From contig NZ_BMQQ01000004.1 in the NCBI RefSeq assembly GCF_014648195.1, positions 108,851 through 172,850 on the forward strand: a stretch of DNA of 64,000 bases, read 5' to 3'. Source of the stretch: Streptomyces purpureus. Its GTDB lineage: Bacteria > Actinomycetota > Actinomycetes > Streptomycetales > Streptomycetaceae. The notes below the pieces were generated by a model. It was given only the letters and a program-made list of their open reading frames with translations, searched no databases and was not told the origin of the DNA. The translations under genes were made by a program, and so were the position numbers. Below are positions 8,387 through 21,143 of the stretch, piece after piece. How positions within the stretch are numbered: the first letter of the stretch is position 1; every line of letters starts with the position of its first letter.

Positions 8387-8520
8387 CTACCTGAGGCAGA
8401 CCTTCGTAAGTAAGGCCTTACTTGCTGGCAGACCCCTTACATCGGGCGTATTTTCGGGGGTGTTGGCGGGGGAGCGGACCCATCGGGGAGCCGGACCGCG
8501 AGAAACGTAAGGGGAGAGCT
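8387..8520. promoter_or_regulatory. divergent promoter region with 16-bp perfect palindrome
   Basis: Region between the ARH operon and the VIT transporter. It contains the perfect palindrome AAGTAAGGCCTTACTT at 8408-8423 and a direct repeat of CTGAGG at about 8376 and 8391. A palindrome of this type before a metal-transporter gene suggests a dimeric repressor, possibly DtxR/IdeR-like or MntR-like. It does not match the Streptomyces DmdR iron box closely, so the regulator is unassigned. Confidence 0.55.
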
Positions 8521-9249
8521 GTGTCCATCATCGAGACCGAGGCGACGCTTCACGAGGCGCACCGCGACAATCACACGCACCGCGATGTGAACGGCGGTTG
8601 GCTGCGTCCGGCGGTCTTCGGCGCGATGGACGGACTCGTCTCCAACCTCGCCCTGATGACCGGTGTCGCCGGAGGCGCCGTCTCCCAGCAGACCATCGTC
8701 ATCACCGGCCTCGCCGGTCTCGCCGCGGGCGCCTTCTCCATGGCCGCGGGGGAGTACACCTCCGTCGCCTCGCAGCGTGAGCTCGTCCAGGCCGAACTGG
8801 ACGTCGAGCGGCACCAGTTGCGCAAGCATCCCATCGACGAGATGGAGGAGCTCGCCGCGCTGTACGTGGCCCGCGGCGTCGAGCCCGCGCTCGCCCGCGA
8901 GGTCGCCATGCAGCTCTCCCGCGACCCCGAGCAGGCGCTGGAGATCCACGCCCGCGAGGAGCTCGGCATCGACCCGGACGACCTGCCGTCGCCGATGGTC
9001 GCCGCCGTGTCGTCGTTCGGCTCGTTCGCGCTCGGCGCCCTGCTGCCCGTCCTGCCGTACCTGCTGGGCGCGACCGCCCTGTGGCCGGCGGTGCTGCTCG
9101 CGCTCCTCGGCCTGTTCGCCTGCGGCGCGCTGGTGGCCCGGGTCACCGCCCGCACGTGGTGGTTCAGCGGCCTGCGCCAGCTGGCCCTGGGTGGCGCCGC
9201 GGCGGCCGTCACGTACGGCCTCGGCATGCTCTTCGGCGCGGCACTCTGA
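8521..9249 (+). CDS. VIT1/CCC1 family iron/manganese transporter
   Basis: Membrane transporter of the VIT1/CCC1 family (242 aa), which exports or sequesters Fe(II)/Mn(II). The family start RPAVFGAMDGLVSNLALMTG is at residues 27-46, followed by a second hydrophobic segment ending in MAAGEYTSVASQRE. A charged cytoplasmic middle (about 80-155) contains many Glu residues of the metal-binding type, and three hydrophobic helices fill the C-terminus, giving about five membrane spans. GTG start chosen because AAGGGGAGAG lies just upstream; an upstream ATG at 8422 overlaps the palindrome and has no family homology. Stand-alone gene, divergent from the ARH operon. Confidence 0.88.
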   Translation: MSIIETEATLHEAHRDNHTHRDVNGGWLRPAVFGAMDGLVSNLALMTGVAGGAVSQQTIVITGLAGLAAGAFSMAAGEYTSVASQRELVQAELDVERHQLRKHPIDEMEELAALYVARGVEPALAREVAMQLSRDPEQALEIHAREELGIDPDDLPSPMVAAVSSFGSFALGALLPVLPYLLGATALWPAVLLALLGLFACGALVARVTARTWWFSGLRQLALGGAAAAVTYGLGMLFGAAL

Positions 9250-9942
9250 GTCGTACGCGTAGGCCGTAGGCGCGTGACGGCGCCCACGCGCGTGGCGGCG
9301 CCATGCGTGTGGGCCGTATACGCGTGGGTCATACACGCGTGACGGGCGCCGGCCCTTTACGGTCGCCCGTCGCGCCCGGCGCCTACTGCGGCCCGGGTGC
9401 CGCCCGTACGGCCCGGCGGCAGGCCCTGGGGCCGCTGTTCGCCCGTACGGCCCTGCGGCGTCGGCCCCTGCGCGGGCCGGGCGCCGTCGCCCGTACGGCC
9501 CAGCCCTCGCACCCCCCGCCCCCGGCGGGGTTTCGCGCGTCTCACGGCCGCTGTGACCAATCTCCCTGGGCGGATCCGGCCCGTCGATGAGACACTATGC
9601 GCAGCGCCGAATAAGTAGCCATTACCTGTCGGTTTCGATTCCCTCATCATCGGGCATGAGCCGAAGGCGCCGCGGGCAATGACGCCTGCTCCTGCGACGG
9701 GTCGCCGGCGACCCCCGGATACCGATCCCGTCCCTTGTGACACCACACGTGTGATCGCACCCGTGATGACGCCCCTGTGATCACACCCTGAGCACTCCAC
9801 CGCCACCCCGCGGTGTCCGCATGCTGGAATGAGCTATCCACTTTCCGAGAATCACTCCATCATGTAACCTGCACGAAATTTCGCGGAGGGCCAACGTCGT
9901 CCCTCGGCTGCTTCATATGCCACGACGACGACGGGAGTGCCG
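9250..9942. other. 693-bp intergenic region before gltB: hairpins and short repeats, no convincing gene
   Basis: The proximal part has GGCGCC arms around the palindrome CACGCGCGTG (9279-9302), a possible terminator for the VIT gene without a U-tract. Three copies of GCCCGTACGGCC lie at 9402, 9441 and 9489. At 9744-9785 several GTGAT/ATCAC blocks form overlapping palindromes. Just before gltB, GTAAC-N6-GAAAT (9864-9879) resembles one half of a GlnR box and overlaps the palindrome CGAAATTTCG (9874-9883). Short open frames here have no start context or recognisable sequence, so I call none of them. Confidence 0.5.
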
Positions 9943-14521
<4,579 letters not shown>

Positions 14522-14529
<8 letters not shown>

Positions 14530-15982
14530 CCCCAAGGGCTTCCTGACCACCGGCCGTGAGGTCGCCAAGACCCGCCCGGTGGCCGAGCGACTCAAGGACT
14601 GGAACGAGGTCTACGTCCCCGGCTCCCTGCTGCCGATCATCAGCAAGCAGGCCGGCCGCTGCATGGACTGCGGCATCCCGTTCTGCCACAACGGCTGCCC
14701 GCTGGGGAACCTGATCCCCGAGTGGAACGACTACGCCTACCGTGAGGACTGGGCGCAGGCCTCCGAGCGGCTGCACGCCACCAACAACTTCCCGGAGTTC
14801 ACCGGCCGCCTGTGCCCGGCTCCCTGCGAGTCGGCGTGCGTCCTCGGCATCAACCAGCCCGCCGTCACCATCAAGAACGTCGAAGTCTCCATCATCGACA
14901 AGGCGTGGGACTCCGGCGACGTCACCCCGCAGCCGCCGGAGCGGCTGTCCGGCAAGACCGTCGCGGTCATCGGCTCCGGCCCCGCGGGCCTGGCCGCCGC
15001 GCAGCAGCTGACCCGGGCCGGCCACACCGTCGCCGTGTACGAGCGGGCCGACCGCATCGGCGGCCTGCTGCGGTACGGAATCCCCGAGTTCAAGATGGAG
15101 AAGGTGCACATCAACCGGCGCATCGAGCAGATGCGTGCGGAGGGCACCAAGTTCCGCACCGAGGTGGAGATCGGCGTCGACGTCGACGCGGCGCAGCTGC
15201 GCCGGCGCTACGACGCGGTCGTCGTCGCGGCCGGGGCGACCGTCTCCCGCGACCTGCCCGTGCCGGGCCGTGAGCTGAACGGCATCCACTTCGCGATGGA
15301 GTACCTGCCGCTCGCCAACAAGGTCCAGGAGGGCGACTTCATCGCCCCGCCCATCACGGCCGAGGGCAAGCACGTCGTCGTCATCGGCGGCGGCGACACC
15401 GGCGCGGACTGCGTCGGCACCGCCCACCGCCAGGGCGCGGCCTCGGTCACCCAGCTGGAGATCATGCCGAGGCCGGGCGAGGAGCGGAACGCCAACCAGC
15501 CCTGGCCCACCTTCCCGATGCTGTACAAGGTGACATCGGCCCACGAGGAGGGCGGCGAGCGGGTCTACTCCGTCTCCACCACCCACTTCGAGGGTGACGA
15601 GGACGGCAACGTCCAGGCGCTGCACCTGGTGGAGGTGGAGTTCAAGGACGGCAAGCTGGAGCAGAAGCCGGGCACCGAGCGCCGCATCCCGGCGCAGCTG
15701 GTCACCCTGGCGATGGGCTTCACCGGCACCGACCAGTCCAACGGCCTGGTGTCGCAGTTCGGCCTGGAGCTCGACGCGCGCGGCAACGTCGCCCGCGACG
15801 CGGACTTCGCCACCAACGTCGACGGTGTCTTCGTCGCCGGTGACGCGGGCCGCGGCCAGTCCCTGATCGTCTGGGCGATCGCCGAGGGCCGCTCGGCCGC
15901 CCGCGGCGTGGACCGCTACCTCACCGGTACGAGCGCCCTGCCGGCCCCGATCCGTCCGACCGACCGCGCGCTGACCGTCTGA
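14522..15982 (+). CDS. gltD: glutamate synthase small subunit
   Basis: Beta subunit of glutamate synthase (486 aa), passing electrons from NADPH through FAD and 4Fe-4S centres to GltB. Seen: the N-terminal cysteine clusters [13 protein letters not shown] (C47, C50, C55, C59) and CPAPCESAC (C98, C102, C106), the FAD Rossmann motif [12 protein letters not shown] (149-160), and the NADPH motif [11 protein letters not shown] in the middle. The start overlaps gltB by 8 bases, so translation is coupled and a 1:1 complex is expected. Full family length with no missing ligand. Followed by a strong intrinsic terminator. Confidence 0.97.
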
Positions 15983-16024
15983 CGGACGGCACCAAGCGTC
16001 CCGTACAACGGCGTACGGAACTGA

Positions 16025-16075
16025 GCGTGGCGCCTGCCAAGTCCCCGACCGGACCACGGCAGGCGCCACGCGCCC
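16025..16075 (+). terminator. rho-independent terminator after gltBD
   Basis: A 14-bp perfect inverted repeat, GCGTGGCGCCTGCC at 16025-16038 and its complement at 16058-16071, with a 19-base loop, followed by GCCCTTTT. It sits between the convergent gltD and hydrolase genes and may serve both strands. Confidence 0.9.
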
Positions 16076-16099
16076 TTTTCCCGAAGTTTTCTCCGAGCG

Positions 16100-17224
16100 T
16101 TACGGTCGCGCCACACCGGCCAGCCAGGCCGCGGCCGAGTCCAGCGCGGCGTCCGCCTCCGGCAGGACGCCCGTCGCGCCCAGGAAGCCGTGGAACATGC
16201 CGGTGTGCACATGCACCGCCGCGCGTCCGCCGGCCGCCGAGAGGCGACGGGCGTACGCCACGCCCTCGTCACGCAGCGGATCGCAGTCCGCGACGACGAC
16301 CAGGGCCGGCGGGAGCCCGGACAGGTCGGCCGCCAGGCCGGGGGAGGCGGCCACCGGGTCGCCGTGCGGGCCCAGATACTGCTGCCAGTACCAGCGCATA
16401 TGGGCGGTGGTGTGGAAGAACCCCTCCGCGTACGCCTCCGCCGACACACCGTCCAGCCGGTGGTCCAGCGCCGGATAGATCAGCAACTGCGCGGCGATCT
16501 CCGGCCCTCCCCGGTCCCGCGCCCGCAGCGCCGTCGCCGCGGCGAGGTTCCCGCCACTGGAGTCACCCGCCACGACCAGGGGCCGCCCCGGGTACCGCCG
16601 GGCGGCCCACCATGTGACCGTGCACGCGTCGTCCTCGGCGGCGGGGTGGCGGTGCTCGGGGGCACGCCGGTAGTCGACGGAGACGACGGTGGCCCCGACC
16701 CTGGCCGCCAGCGCCCGGCAGAGCCGGTCATGGGTGTCGAGATCGCACAGCACCCAGCCGCCGCCGTGACTGAAGACGATGACGGGGCCGGGCGCGCGCG
16801 AGTCTGGGGTGCCGGTGCCGGAAGCGGCCCCCGGGGCCTGCATGCCGGGGCCGGCGGCAGCCGACCTCGGGCCCCGCGCGCCCGTGCCGACGGGACCCGT
16901 CTCCCCGAGGTCGCGTCCCGGGCCCCCGCCCGAGTCCGCCGCCCCCGCCGCCCCCAAGTCCCGTACGCCCGCGCCGACGGCACCCGCGTGCCCCAGGCCA
17001 CGCCCCGGGCCCCCGCCCGAGCCGCCCGCCGCCTCCGGCGGTTCGTAGATCCGCACCCGTACCCCGTCCGCCAACTCCTCCCGCGCCGCAGGCAGTTCGC
17101 CCAGGCGTGCCCTGGCCGCCGCGCGGAGGGAGGCCGGGTCGCCCGGGGGTGGGAAGCCTGCCGTCAGGGCGTCGCAGAACGCCCGTGCCGCCGGGGTCAG
17201 CGGATCCGTCAGTGAGTTCGTCAT
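16100..17224 (-). CDS. alpha/beta hydrolase (hormone-sensitive lipase-like esterase) with low-complexity insert
   Basis: Serine esterase/lipase of the HSL group (374 aa). The oxyanion-hole motif HGGGW is at 153-157, the nucleophile elbow GDSSGG at 220-225 (Ser222), Asp315 in DCDPL, and His345 in GMFHGF. Residues about 65-145, between the first beta strand (VRVRIYEPPE) and HGGGW, are a Gly/Ala-rich insert with two related copies beginning GGGPGR. Related enzymes pass directly between these elements, so the core is near the usual 300 aa. ATGA overlap with the SDR upstream makes a two-gene operon. The substrate may be a steroid or fatty ester, judging from the SDR partner; this is inference. Confidence 0.85.
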   Translation of the reverse strand: MTNSLTDPLTPAARAFCDALTAGFPPPGDPASLRAAARARLGELPAAREELADGVRVRIYEPPEAAGGSGGGPGRGLGHAGAVGAGVRDLGAAGAADSGGGPGRDLGETGPVGTGARGPRSAAAGPGMQAPGAASGTGTPDSRAPGPVIVFSHGGGWVLCDLDTHDRLCRALAARVGATVVSVDYRRAPEHRHPAAEDDACTVTWWAARRYPGRPLVVAGDSSGGNLAAATALRARDRGGPEIAAQLLIYPALDHRLDGVSAEAYAEGFFHTTAHMRWYWQQYLGPHGDPVAASPGLAADLSGLPPALVVVADCDPLRDEGVAYARRLSAAGGRAAVHVHTGMFHGFLGATGVLPEADAALDSAAAWLAGVARP

Positions 17225-18024
17225 CCTGTCGTCAGCCCTCCGTCCACCGCGAACTCCGCCCCCGTGACGTACGAGGACGCGTCCGACACCAGGAACACGA
17301 CCAGCTCGCCGACCTCCTCCGGCCGGCCCATCCGCCCCAGCGGCACGTGCGACCAGTCCCTCCCCGCGACCGCCGCCGTCATGGGCGTGTCGATCGCGCC
17401 CGGGTGGACCGAGTTGACGCGGACCCCGTACGGCGCCAGGTCAAGCGCCGAGGACCGGGTCAGGCCGCGCAGGGCGAACTTCGTCGAGCCGTACGCCGCG
17501 TGGCCCGGGATGCCGACCAGGCCCGCCGTCGACGACACGTTCACGATCGAACCGCCGCCCGCCTCCTTCAGCGCCGGCAGCGCCGCCTGGATGCCGAGGA
17601 AAGGCCCCAGCAGATTGACCCGGAGCAGGGTCTCGAAGGTCTCGTACGTCTCGTCCTCCACGGAGGCCGTACGCCACAGCGCCGCGTTGTTGACCAGCGC
17701 ATCGAGCCGGCCGAAGGCCCGTACCGCGGCGACCACCGCCCGCGTCCAGTCCGCCGCGTCCGAGACGTCGTGCCGGACGAACAGCCCCTGCCCGCCGAGG
17801 GAGTCGGCGACCTCCCGGCCCTCCTCCTCCCGTACGTCCGTGACGACCACTCGCGCCCCCGCCGCCGCGCACAACCGGGCCTCCGCCGCGCCCTGACCCC
17901 GGGCCGCGCCCGTCACCAGGACCACCTTCCCGGTCAGTGATATCGCGCCGTCACATGGCACACCCGCACCCCGTTCCCGCTCGACTTCCCGCTCGACTTC
18001 CCGTTCGGCTTCCCGCTTCGACAT
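17221..18024 (-). CDS. SDR oxidoreductase, 3alpha/20beta-hydroxysteroid dehydrogenase-like
   Basis: Classical short-chain dehydrogenase (267 aa). Cofactor motif TGAARGQG (38-45), NNA at 112-114, active site Ser164/165 with Tyr178 and Lys182 (YGSTK), and the C-terminal signature SSYVTGAEFAVDGGLTTG. That ending and the VNSVHPGAIDTPMT stretch closely resemble Streptomyces 3alpha(20beta)-hydroxysteroid dehydrogenase as I remember it. The first 20 residues (MSKREAER and EREVEREV) are a repetitive charged leader; GTG at codon 22 is an alternative start nearer the fold. Operon with the esterase. The steroid assignment is by resemblance and by proximity to the steroid C/D-ring genes. Confidence 0.8.
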   Translation of the reverse strand: MSKREAEREVEREVERERGAGVPCDGAISLTGKVVLVTGAARGQGAAEARLCAAAGARVVVTDVREEEGREVADSLGGQGLFVRHDVSDAADWTRAVVAAVRAFGRLDALVNNAALWRTASVEDETYETFETLLRVNLLGPFLGIQAALPALKEAGGGSIVNVSSTAGLVGIPGHAAYGSTKFALRGLTRSSALDLAPYGVRVNSVHPGAIDTPMTAAVAGRDWSHVPLGRMGRPEEVGELVVFLVSDASSYVTGAEFAVDGGLTTG

Positions 18025-18141
18025 GACGAACAGGAATACTTCTAGCAGTCATATCGAGACCCGGGAAGGGCAGCGGCGACGGGAGCCGCCCGGCGATCAC
18101 GTAGGCTCGAAGTCACCGCACGGAGAAGGGACTTCCCGCCC

Positions 18142-18861
18142 ATGGCCATCAGCCTGCGCAAGGTCGAGGAGACCGCGCCCACGCTCGTCAGCCTCTTCAA
18201 GAGCGCGGGTGTCTCCCTGCGCAAGCACGGCCTGGACGGGCAGCGCGTCGCCGTCTACCTCGTGATCGACTACTCCGGTTCGATGAAGCCGTACTACAAG
18301 GACGGCAGCGTCCAGGCCCTCGCCGACCGGGTCCTCGGACTGTCCGCGCGGCTCGACGACGACGGCCGGGTGCCGGTCGTCTTCTTCTCCACGGACGTCG
18401 ACGCCGAGACGGACATCTCCCTCGCCGACCACGAGGGCCGCATCGACCGGATCGTCGCCGGGCTCGGGCACATGGGCAAGACCAGCTACCACCTGGCCAT
18501 GGACGCCGTCATCGACCACTACCTGGACAGCGGCTCCACCGCGCCCGCACTGGTCGTCTTCCAGACCGACGGCGGCCCCATCAACAAGCTCGCCGCCGAG
18601 CGGTACGTCTGCAAGGCGGCGCGGCTCCCGCTCTTCTGGCAGTTCGTCGGCTTCGGCGACCCCGGCAGCAGGCAGTTCGAATTCCTGCGCAAACTGGACG
18701 AGTTGTCCGTCCCCGGCCGCCGGCCCGTCGACAACGCCGGCTTCTTCCACGCGGGCCAGGACCCGCGCCGGGTCACGGACGACGAACTGTACGACCGGCT
18801 GGTCGCCGAGTTCCCCGCCTGGCTGGCAGCCGCCCGCGCCCAGGGCATCGTCCGCACCTGA
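18142..18861 (+). CDS. VWA domain protein (TerF/TerY-like)
   Basis: Single von Willebrand factor A domain protein (239 aa). An intact metal-ion-dependent adhesion site is visible: DYSGS (Asp43, Ser45, Ser47), Thr114 in GKTSYH and Asp143 in QTDGG. The KDGSVQALADRVLGLSARLDDDG stretch and the C-terminal AGQDPRRVTDDELYDRL are typical of the soluble VWA proteins associated with TerD-type stress proteins. No TerD, TerB or kinase partner is near, so the role is open. A good Shine-Dalgarno (GAGAAGGGA) precedes the ATG. No signal peptide; cytoplasmic. Confidence 0.82.
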   Translation: MAISLRKVEETAPTLVSLFKSAGVSLRKHGLDGQRVAVYLVIDYSGSMKPYYKDGSVQALADRVLGLSARLDDDGRVPVVFFSTDVDAETDISLADHEGRIDRIVAGLGHMGKTSYHLAMDAVIDHYLDSGSTAPALVVFQTDGGPINKLAAERYVCKAARLPLFWQFVGFGDPGSRQFEFLRKLDELSVPGRRPVDNAGFFHAGQDPRRVTDDELYDRLVAEFPAWLAAARAQGIVRT

Positions 18862-18941
18862 CCGGGGCGCAGGCGAAGGGCGGCGAGCAGGCCGAATAAT
18901 CGGCTCGCCGAGCGCGGGTGCCGGCCGCGATAGTGGCGAAC

Positions 18942-19313
18942 ATGGCATCTCTCGTAAGACATGTGACATTCGACTGCGCCGACGCCTACGCCCTGGCGAC
19001 CTTCTGGGGCGCGGTCCTCGACGCCCCGGTCTCGGACGAGGACCAGCCCGGCGACCCGGAGGCGCTGGTCGAGACCCCCGGCGCGGCGGTCCTCTTCGTG
19101 ACCGTCCCCGAGCCCAAGACCGTGAAGAACCGCGTGCACCTCGACATCCAGCCGCAGGACCGCACCCGCGACGAGGAGGTCGAGCGGATCCTGAAGCTCG
19201 GCGCCACCCTCGTCGGCGACCACCGCACGGAGGACGGCCGGGGCTGGGTGACCCTCGCCGACCCCGAGGGAAACGAGTTCTGCGTCGAGCGCAGCGCCGC
19301 CGAACGCGGCTGA
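18942..19313 (+). CDS. VOC/glyoxalase-fold protein
   Basis: Small vicinal-oxygen-chelate protein (123 aa) of the glyoxalase/bleomycin-resistance group. It opens with LVRHVTFDCADAYALATFW and ends with the family pattern VTLADPEGNEFCVE, where the Glu is the usual last metal ligand. His5 near the start and a His in NRVHLDI supply the other expected ligands. ATG at 18942 was chosen because it starts directly before the first beta strand; an upstream in-frame start at 18918 adds only eight residues. Stand-alone; substrate unknown. Confidence 0.82.
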   Translation: MASLVRHVTFDCADAYALATFWGAVLDAPVSDEDQPGDPEALVETPGAAVLFVTVPEPKTVKNRVHLDIQPQDRTRDEEVERILKLGATLVGDHRTEDGRGWVTLADPEGNEFCVERSAAERG

Positions 19314-19374
19314 GCGTTCGGCCGACCGGGGAAACCCGACAGAAGATGTCGGGGTTCCCCGCTTTCATGGACGC

Positions 19375-19914
19375 ATGGAGAACAGCGAGACGAACACTCC
19401 CGCGGACCGTACGGGCATGAGCTGGGCCGGTTTCGCGGCGGCCGAGCCGGACTTCGCCGCCGTGGTGCGCCGACGCTTCGAGGCCTACACCCACCACGTC
19501 CTGGCGACCCTGCGCGAGGACGGCTCCCCCCGGCTCAGCGGACTGGAGGTCGACTTCCGCTTCGGCGAGCTGTGGCTGGGCATGATGCCCAACTCGCACA
19601 AGGTACGGGACCTGCTGCGCGACCCCCGGTTCAACGTGCTGGCCAATCCGGGCAGCGGTACGGACATGGGCGGCGGCGACGTCCGCGTCGGCGGACAGGC
19701 GGTCGAGGTCACCGACCCGGAGACCGTCGACCGGTACGTGAAGGAGACCGGCCCGCCACTGCCGTTCCACCTCTTCCGCGTCGAACTGACCGAGGTCGTA
19801 CGGACCTCGGTCGACGGCGAGGACCTGGTCGTGCAGTCCTGGGCGCCGGACCGGCCGCTGCGCCGTGTCCGGCGCGGCCCCGACGACAGCGCCCCGCGCG
19901 AGGACGTGCCCTAG
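19375..19914 (+). CDS. pyridoxamine 5'-phosphate oxidase-like split-barrel protein
   Basis: FMN or F420-binding split-barrel protein (179 aa). The family start is seen as FEAYTHHVLATLREDGSPRLSG followed by FRFGELWLGMMPNSHKVRDLLRDPR, the usual pattern of the nucleotide-binding half barrel. The last 30 residues are Arg/Asp-rich and probably disordered. Its TAG stop overlaps the TAG of the convergent acyl-CoA dehydrogenase (CTAG shared). The family includes F420-dependent reductases and haem-degrading enzymes; no residue here decides between them. Confidence 0.8.
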   Translation: MENSETNTPADRTGMSWAGFAAAEPDFAAVVRRRFEAYTHHVLATLREDGSPRLSGLEVDFRFGELWLGMMPNSHKVRDLLRDPRFNVLANPGSGTDMGGGDVRVGGQAVEVTDPETVDRYVKETGPPLPFHLFRVELTEVVRTSVDGEDLVVQSWAPDRPLRRVRRGPDDSAPREDVP

Positions 19915-21143
19915 CCCCCGAAGCCCCCGGGGCGGTCCCCGAGCCCGTCGAGGACCAGGGCCCGGCAGCGCGCGGGCGTTCCCCATGCGTCGCGCAGCGG
20001 GCGGGCTTTGCGCAGCCAGAGGGAGAGGTCGAGCTCCTCGGTGTAGCCGACCGCGCCGTGCAGCTGGAGCGCGGTGCGGGCGGCCGCGTATCCGGCCTCG
20101 CCGGCCGCGGCCTTGGCGGCGGCGACGTCGGCCGTACGGAGGGTGAGCGCCGCCCCGTACAGCAGCGGCCGCGCGAACTCCAGGGCCAGGAGCGTGTCCG
20201 CCAGCCGGTGTTTGACCGCCTGGAACGAGCCGATCGGGGTGCCGAACTGGCTGCGCTGTTTCACATACGACACGGTGCGCTCCAGGAGCGCGAGCCCGAC
20301 GCCCAGCGACTGGGCGGCGGTGGCGAGGGCCGCCCAGCGAGCCGCGTACCCGGCGGCCTCGGCGACGGCGGGCCCGACGGCCAGCGGCTCCCCGCCCGCG
20401 TCCGGGCGGGCGAGCCGCCGTGCCGGATCGAGTGACCGCACCACCGGCCCATGCCCGGCCGCCAGCCGCAACTCCTCACCCTGGACGACGAGTACGGCGT
20501 CGGCGGCATCCGCGTCGAGAGCCATGCCGAGGGCGCCGGGCCGTGGCGCCGCGCTCCCGGCCTCGGGTGGTCCGTCTGGAGCGGCGCTCCCGGCCTCGGG
20601 TCGGGGGGCCGCCCCGACGGTCTCGGCTCGCCCGTCCGGCGTCGCGCTCGCGGCCTCGGGGCGTGGTCTCGCGCTCCCGGCCTCGGGTGGCCCGTCCGGA
20701 GCGGCGCTCCCGGCCTCCGGTCGCGGCGCCGCGCTCCCGGTCTCCGGTGGTCCGGGTTCCGACACAACGAGCGTTGCCATCGTCCCTCCCCCCACGATCC
20801 CCGGCAGCAGCCGTTTCGCCGGAGTGTCATGGCCGAGGGCGGCGAGCCGGGACAGCAGGGCACCCGCCGCCGCGGTCTCCGCCAGGGGGCCGGGGACCGC
20901 GTGCCGGCCCAGCTCCACGAAGGCGACGACCGTCTCGACGGGCAGCGGGCCCACCCCCTCGTACGCCTCCGGGACCGCCAGCGACCACACCCCCGCCTCC
21001 GCGAGCCGCGTCCACACCGCCCGGCCCGGCGTGTGGTCTCCGGCGCCCCACGCCCGTACTGCCGCCGCCGTGTCGGCCGCGCCGAGCATGGTGTCCAGGG
21101 CGCGGGCGAAGGCCTGTTGCTCGTCGGTCAGCAGGAATCGCAT
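19911..21143 (-). CDS. acyl-CoA dehydrogenase, IpdE2/FadE33-like, with 75-residue repeat insert
   Basis: Acyl-CoA dehydrogenase (410 aa) paired with the dehydrogenase upstream. Recognisable parts: helical N-terminus FLLTDEQQAFARALDTML, and the C-terminal domain motif SYVKQRSQFGTPIGSFQAVK with LQLHGAVGYTEE. Between residues 130 and 204, in the middle beta-domain, lies a repetitive insert of a 20-residue unit (RPEAGSAAPDGPPEAGSAxP) repeated three times. Without it the protein is near 335 aa, the size of the short subunit of steroid-degrading FadE heteromers. The start overlaps the stop of the upstream gene (TGATG). Expected role: dehydrogenation of a hydrindane propionyl-CoA with its partner. 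The exact paralogue is inferred from the cluster. Confidence 0.78.
   Translation of the reverse strand: MRFLLTDEQQAFARALDTMLGAADTAAAVRAWGAGDHTPGRAVWTRLAEAGVWSLAVPEAYEGVGPLPVETVVAFVELGRHAVPGPLAETAAAGALLSRLAALGHDTPAKRLLPGIVGGGTMATLVVSEPGPPETGSAAPRPEAGSAAPDGPPEAGSARPRPEAASATPDGRAETVGAAPRPEAGSAAPDGPPEAGSAAPRPGALGMALDADAADAVLVVQGEELRLAAGHGPVVRSLDPARRLARPDAGGEPLAVGPAVAEAAGYAARWAALATAAQSLGVGLALLERTVSYVKQRSQFGTPIGSFQAVKHRLADTLLALEFARPLLYGAALTLRTADVAAAKAAAGEAGYAAARTALQLHGAVGYTEELDLSLWLRKARPLRDAWGTPARCRALVLDGLGDRPGGFGG
20544..20723 (-). repeat. 60-bp coding minisatellite in acyl-CoA dehydrogenase gene
   Basis: Three contiguous 60-base units encode a 20-residue Pro/Glu/Ala/Gly repeat (start RPEAGSAAPDG), plus partial units on both sides. 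The first and third units differ by a single residue while the second is more diverged. The unit length keeps the reading frame. Confidence 0.9.

Noticed and set aside
8373..8395. DmdR iron box in TGAGGTTCACCTACCTGAG
   Set aside because: Only about 11 of 19 positions agree and the dyad is out of register. The nearby 16-bp palindrome is a better regulator site.
9303..9590. Small protein gene between the VIT gene and gltB
   Set aside because: Arg/Pro/Ala-rich translation with repeated GCCCGTACGGCC units, no ribosome site and no recognisable motif.
18142..18861. Tellurium-resistance (ter) system
   Set aside because: The VWA protein is TerF/TerY-like, but no TerD, TerB, TerC or kinase/phosphatase partner is adjacent.
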